Below, in pieces: positions 4,850 to 6,481 of a stretch of DNA of 6,481 nt; the first letter of the stretch is position 1; each line of letters opens with the position of its first letter. The notes under the pieces are model-generated. The model had not been told where the DNA came from. It made no database searches and saw nothing but the letters and a program-made list of their open reading frames with translations. A program made the translations under genes and the position numbers. The DNA lies in assembly GCA_945865855.1 (NCBI GenBank), contig CAMBES010000078.1, forward strand, positions 1-6,481, in the 5' to 3' direction. The stretch comes from Rhizobium sp. Q54 (GTDB taxonomy: Bacteria; Pseudomonadota; Alphaproteobacteria; Rickettsiales; UBA1997).

Positions 4850-5653
4850 ATGAAAAAATACGTTTTCAAAAATCAAAATCTCGTCCCGGAAGAAAAAGCT
4901 ACGATTTCAATTCATGAGCGCGGCTTTCTTTTTGGCGACGGAATTTTTGAAACTTGCAAGATTATTAACGGCAAGATTTTCGATTTCCATCTTCACGAAG
5001 CAAGGATTCATAGGGCATTGAAGCTTCTTAAATTTTCTGCAGAAATTTCTGATCTCGAAAAAAAATCTTACCAACTAATCAAAAAAAATTCGGCAGAGAA
5101 TGGAATTTTACGCATCTCAATTAGTCGGGGGATTGGTAGCGCTGGATATTTACCAACTTACGAAAGTGCATCACTCGTAATCATCGAAACTTTTCCCGTG
5201 CGCGAATTACCAAAAAAAATTCGCTTAGGAGTCGCCAAAAATTCTACGCCAGGAATCTCCTTCAAGCCAATGTCGGCTATGTCTTACGTCTTAGCAAAAA
5301 TTGAGGCTAAGGAACAAAAATCTTTTGACGCTGCAATGCTTTCTGACAGAAATTTTATCGCCGAAACTTCGTCAGCGAATATTTTTTGGGTGAAGGATAG
5401 TCAGATTTATACACCTCACGAAAGCTGTGGAATTGTACTTGGATGCGTCCGCGAAAGATTGCTGAAAATGCCCGAGCTAAAGATCAAAAAAGTAAAAGCA
5501 AAAATTTCTGCACTGAAAAATGCCGACGAAATTTTTCTTACAAATTCGTCTTATTTAGTGATTTTGGTTGATGAATTTTTGGGAAGAAAATTGAGCAAGA
5601 ATCTCAGCAAAAAAATAAAATATTTTTTAAAGCCTAGAGCTGCAGTAGCCTAA
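4850..5653 (+). CDS. Class IV PLP-dependent aminotransferase/lyase, PabC-like
   Basis: The 267-aa cytoplasmic protein belongs to PLP fold type IV (PabC, IlvE, D-amino-acid aminotransferase). Visible landmarks: ISIHERGFLFGDGIFET at residues 20-35, LRISISRGIGSAGY at 87-100, the probable Schiff-base Lys139 in SFKPMSAMSYVLAKIEA, Glu172 in FIAETSSANIFWV that should contact the PLP ring nitrogen, and SCGIVLGCVRERLL at 192-205. The ISRGxGxxGY stretch and the CGIxxGxxR stretch are closer to 4-amino-4-deoxychorismate lyase (PabC, making p-aminobenzoate for folate) than to IlvE, so PabC is favoured; a D-alanine aminotransferase cannot be excluded. The Asn that usually follows the catalytic Lys by three positions is Ser here. 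ATG 4850 gives the normal family N-terminus, 3 bp from the start of the divergent PBP gene. The stop overlaps the lpxD stop by 4 bp. Confidence 0.8.
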   Translation: MKKYVFKNQNLVPEEKATISIHERGFLFGDGIFETCKIINGKIFDFHLHEARIHRALKLLKFSAEISDLEKKSYQLIKKNSAENGILRISISRGIGSAGYLPTYESASLVIIETFPVRELPKKIRLGVAKNSTPGISFKPMSAMSYVLAKIEAKEQKSFDAAMLSDRNFIAETSSANIFWVKDSQIYTPHESCGIVLGCVRERLLKMPELKIKKVKAKISALKNADEIFLTNSSYLVILVDEFLGRKLSKNLSKKIKYFLKPRAAVA

Positions 5654-6481
5654 TTAGAATTTTTCTTCATTAGGGCAACATTAGCTCGATGCCATTGTTT
5701 GATGGGCATCGCTGGAATTCCTGCCATGATTTGTTTTGCTGGAACATCGCGCATTACGCCGGTCATTCCGGCGATTCTTGCGCCGTCATTAATCACAATG
5801 TGACCAGAAATATTTGAACCACCACCTATTTGCACAAAATTTCCAATGCGCGTTGAGCCCGCTATTGCAGAGCATCCAGCGATTACTGTACCTTTACCAA
5901 TTATCACATTGTGACCGATTTGCACAAGGTTGTCTATCTTGGTTCCATCGCCAATCACTGTATTTTCAATCGCGCCACGATCCACGCAGCTATTGGCTCC
6001 GATCTCAACTCCACTTCCGATTTCAACGATTCCAAGCTGAACAATTTTATGATTAATTCCAGCATCGTGCGCAAAGCCAAAACCATCTTGGCCGATTCTT
6101 GCACCACTAAAAATTACTGAATTATTTCCAATAATCGCGAAGCAGATTGTTACGTTAGAATTGATTATGCAGTTGTCGCCAATGATACATCCATCCAGAA
6201 TTGATGAGCTCGCACCGATGAAGCAGTTTTTACCAATTTCAACATTTTTTCCGATGTAAGCATTGGGAGCAACAATGGTTCCTTCGCCAATTTTTGCTGT
6301 CGGATGAATTAATTTTTCGCCAAAAAATTCCACTCTACTCGCTTCGTAAAAAGCCGCAGAAATTTTAGCGTAAGCGAAGTAAGGATTTTTATGAACTAGC
6401 AGCAGCATGCCTTGCGGCGCTTTACTTATTTGCTTTTCGTCGAGTAGGCAAAATCCCGCTTTCGAGTTCAAAAATTTGTCC
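5650..6481 (-). CDS. lpxD: UDP-3-O-acylglucosamine N-acyltransferase LpxD (5' end beyond window)
   Basis: LpxD transfers a 3-hydroxyacyl chain from acyl carrier protein to the 2-amino group of UDP-3-O-acyl-glucosamine, the third step of lipid A synthesis, in the cytoplasm. The frame stays open to the right edge (DKFLNSKAGFCLL), so 276 residues are seen of a family norm near 340, and the true start lies outside; a TTG at 6471 should not be taken as the start. The visible part has the end of the N-terminal uridine-binding domain (up to VEFFGEKL), then a left-handed beta-helix of hexapeptide repeats from IHPTAKIGEG onward, with GQDGFGFAHD, CVDRG and NLVQIGHNV. The His in QIGHNV (codon 5911-5913) corresponds to the catalytic base, and the His in ISGHIVI (5800-5802) is also conserved. 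The C-terminus PIKQWHRANVALMKK looks alphaproteobacterial. No fabZ or lpxA follows it; the next gene is convergent. Confidence 0.95.
   Translation of the reverse strand, partial: DKFLNSKAGFCLLDEKQISKAPQGMLLLVHKNPYFAYAKISAAFYEASRVEFFGEKLIHPTAKIGEGTIVAPNAYIGKNVEIGKNCFIGASSSILDGCIIGDNCIINSNVTICFAIIGNNSVIFSGARIGQDGFGFAHDAGINHKIVQLGIVEIGSGVEIGANSCVDRGAIENTVIGDGTKIDNLVQIGHNVIIGKGTVIAGCSAIAGSTRIGNFVQIGGGSNISGHIVINDGARIAGMTGVMRDVPAKQIMAGIPAMPIKQWHRANVALMKKNSN

Noticed and set aside
4847..4876. TTG at 4876 as start of a 589-aa PBP
   Set aside because: The extra ten residues add nothing to the membrane anchor, would overlap the divergent gene, and an ATG at 4846 directly precedes the normal MKLLLK signal-anchor.
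5600..5650. AT-rich stretch (minus strand, ATTTTATTTTTTT) as an lpxD terminator
   Set aside because: A T-run is present after the lpxD stop, but the only stem is a short A/T self-complement without a loop or G-C pairs.
6469..6471. TTG at 6471 as start of a complete 273-aa LpxD
   Set aside because: The frame continues to the window edge with LpxD-like residues (DKFLNSKAG), and the family needs a longer N-terminal domain.

Overview
The window looks like a compact, AT-rich (roughly 40% GC by eye) Gram-negative chromosome segment, most likely from an alphaproteobacterium. The best taxonomic clue is the C-terminal half of LpxD: its DGARIAGMTGVMRDVP stretch and its PIKQWHR ending are close to alphaproteobacterial LpxD. 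Two lipoproteins with clear lipoboxes and the lipid A gene lpxD confirm a double-membrane cell. A lone tRNA-Ile(GAT) outside any visible rRNA operon and the near-absence of spacers hint at a streamlined or Rickettsiales-like genome, but that placement is tentative.

Left part (1-2103, + strand): the last 28 codons of an unidentified upstream gene overlap the start of an LPP20-type lipoprotein. This is followed 7 bp later by a second lipoprotein with a CsgG/LpoB-like core and a C-terminal domain like that of the flagellar protein FlgT. The pair probably acts at the outer membrane and may be a split relative of FlgT.

Middle (2106-3106): convergent to these, a minus-strand yajQ-thiS operon (nucleotide-binding protein YajQ and the ThiS sulfur carrier) with a 1-nt overlap. 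The 309-bp stretch from 2798 to 3106 contains no protein gene. It holds a probable yajQ promoter (minus), a probable tRNA promoter with a GC-rich discriminator (plus), two copies of a 16-bp near-palindrome spaced 63 bp apart, a 77-nt tRNA-Ile(GAT) with encoded CCA, and AT-rich hairpins between the tRNA and the end of the next gene.

Right part (3107-6481): a compact class A penicillin-binding protein (minus), a class IV PLP enzyme resembling aminodeoxychorismate lyase (plus), and the 5'-truncated lpxD (minus). The first two start codons face away from each other with only 3 bp between them, and the last two genes overlap tail-to-tail by 4 bp. The themes are envelope building (peptidoglycan, lipid A, outer-membrane lipoproteins) and cofactor synthesis (thiamine, probably folate). 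Strand switches are frequent and spacers are 2-3 bp or negative, so transcripts must overlap antisense at several junctions. No mobile element, CRISPR array or phage gene was seen.
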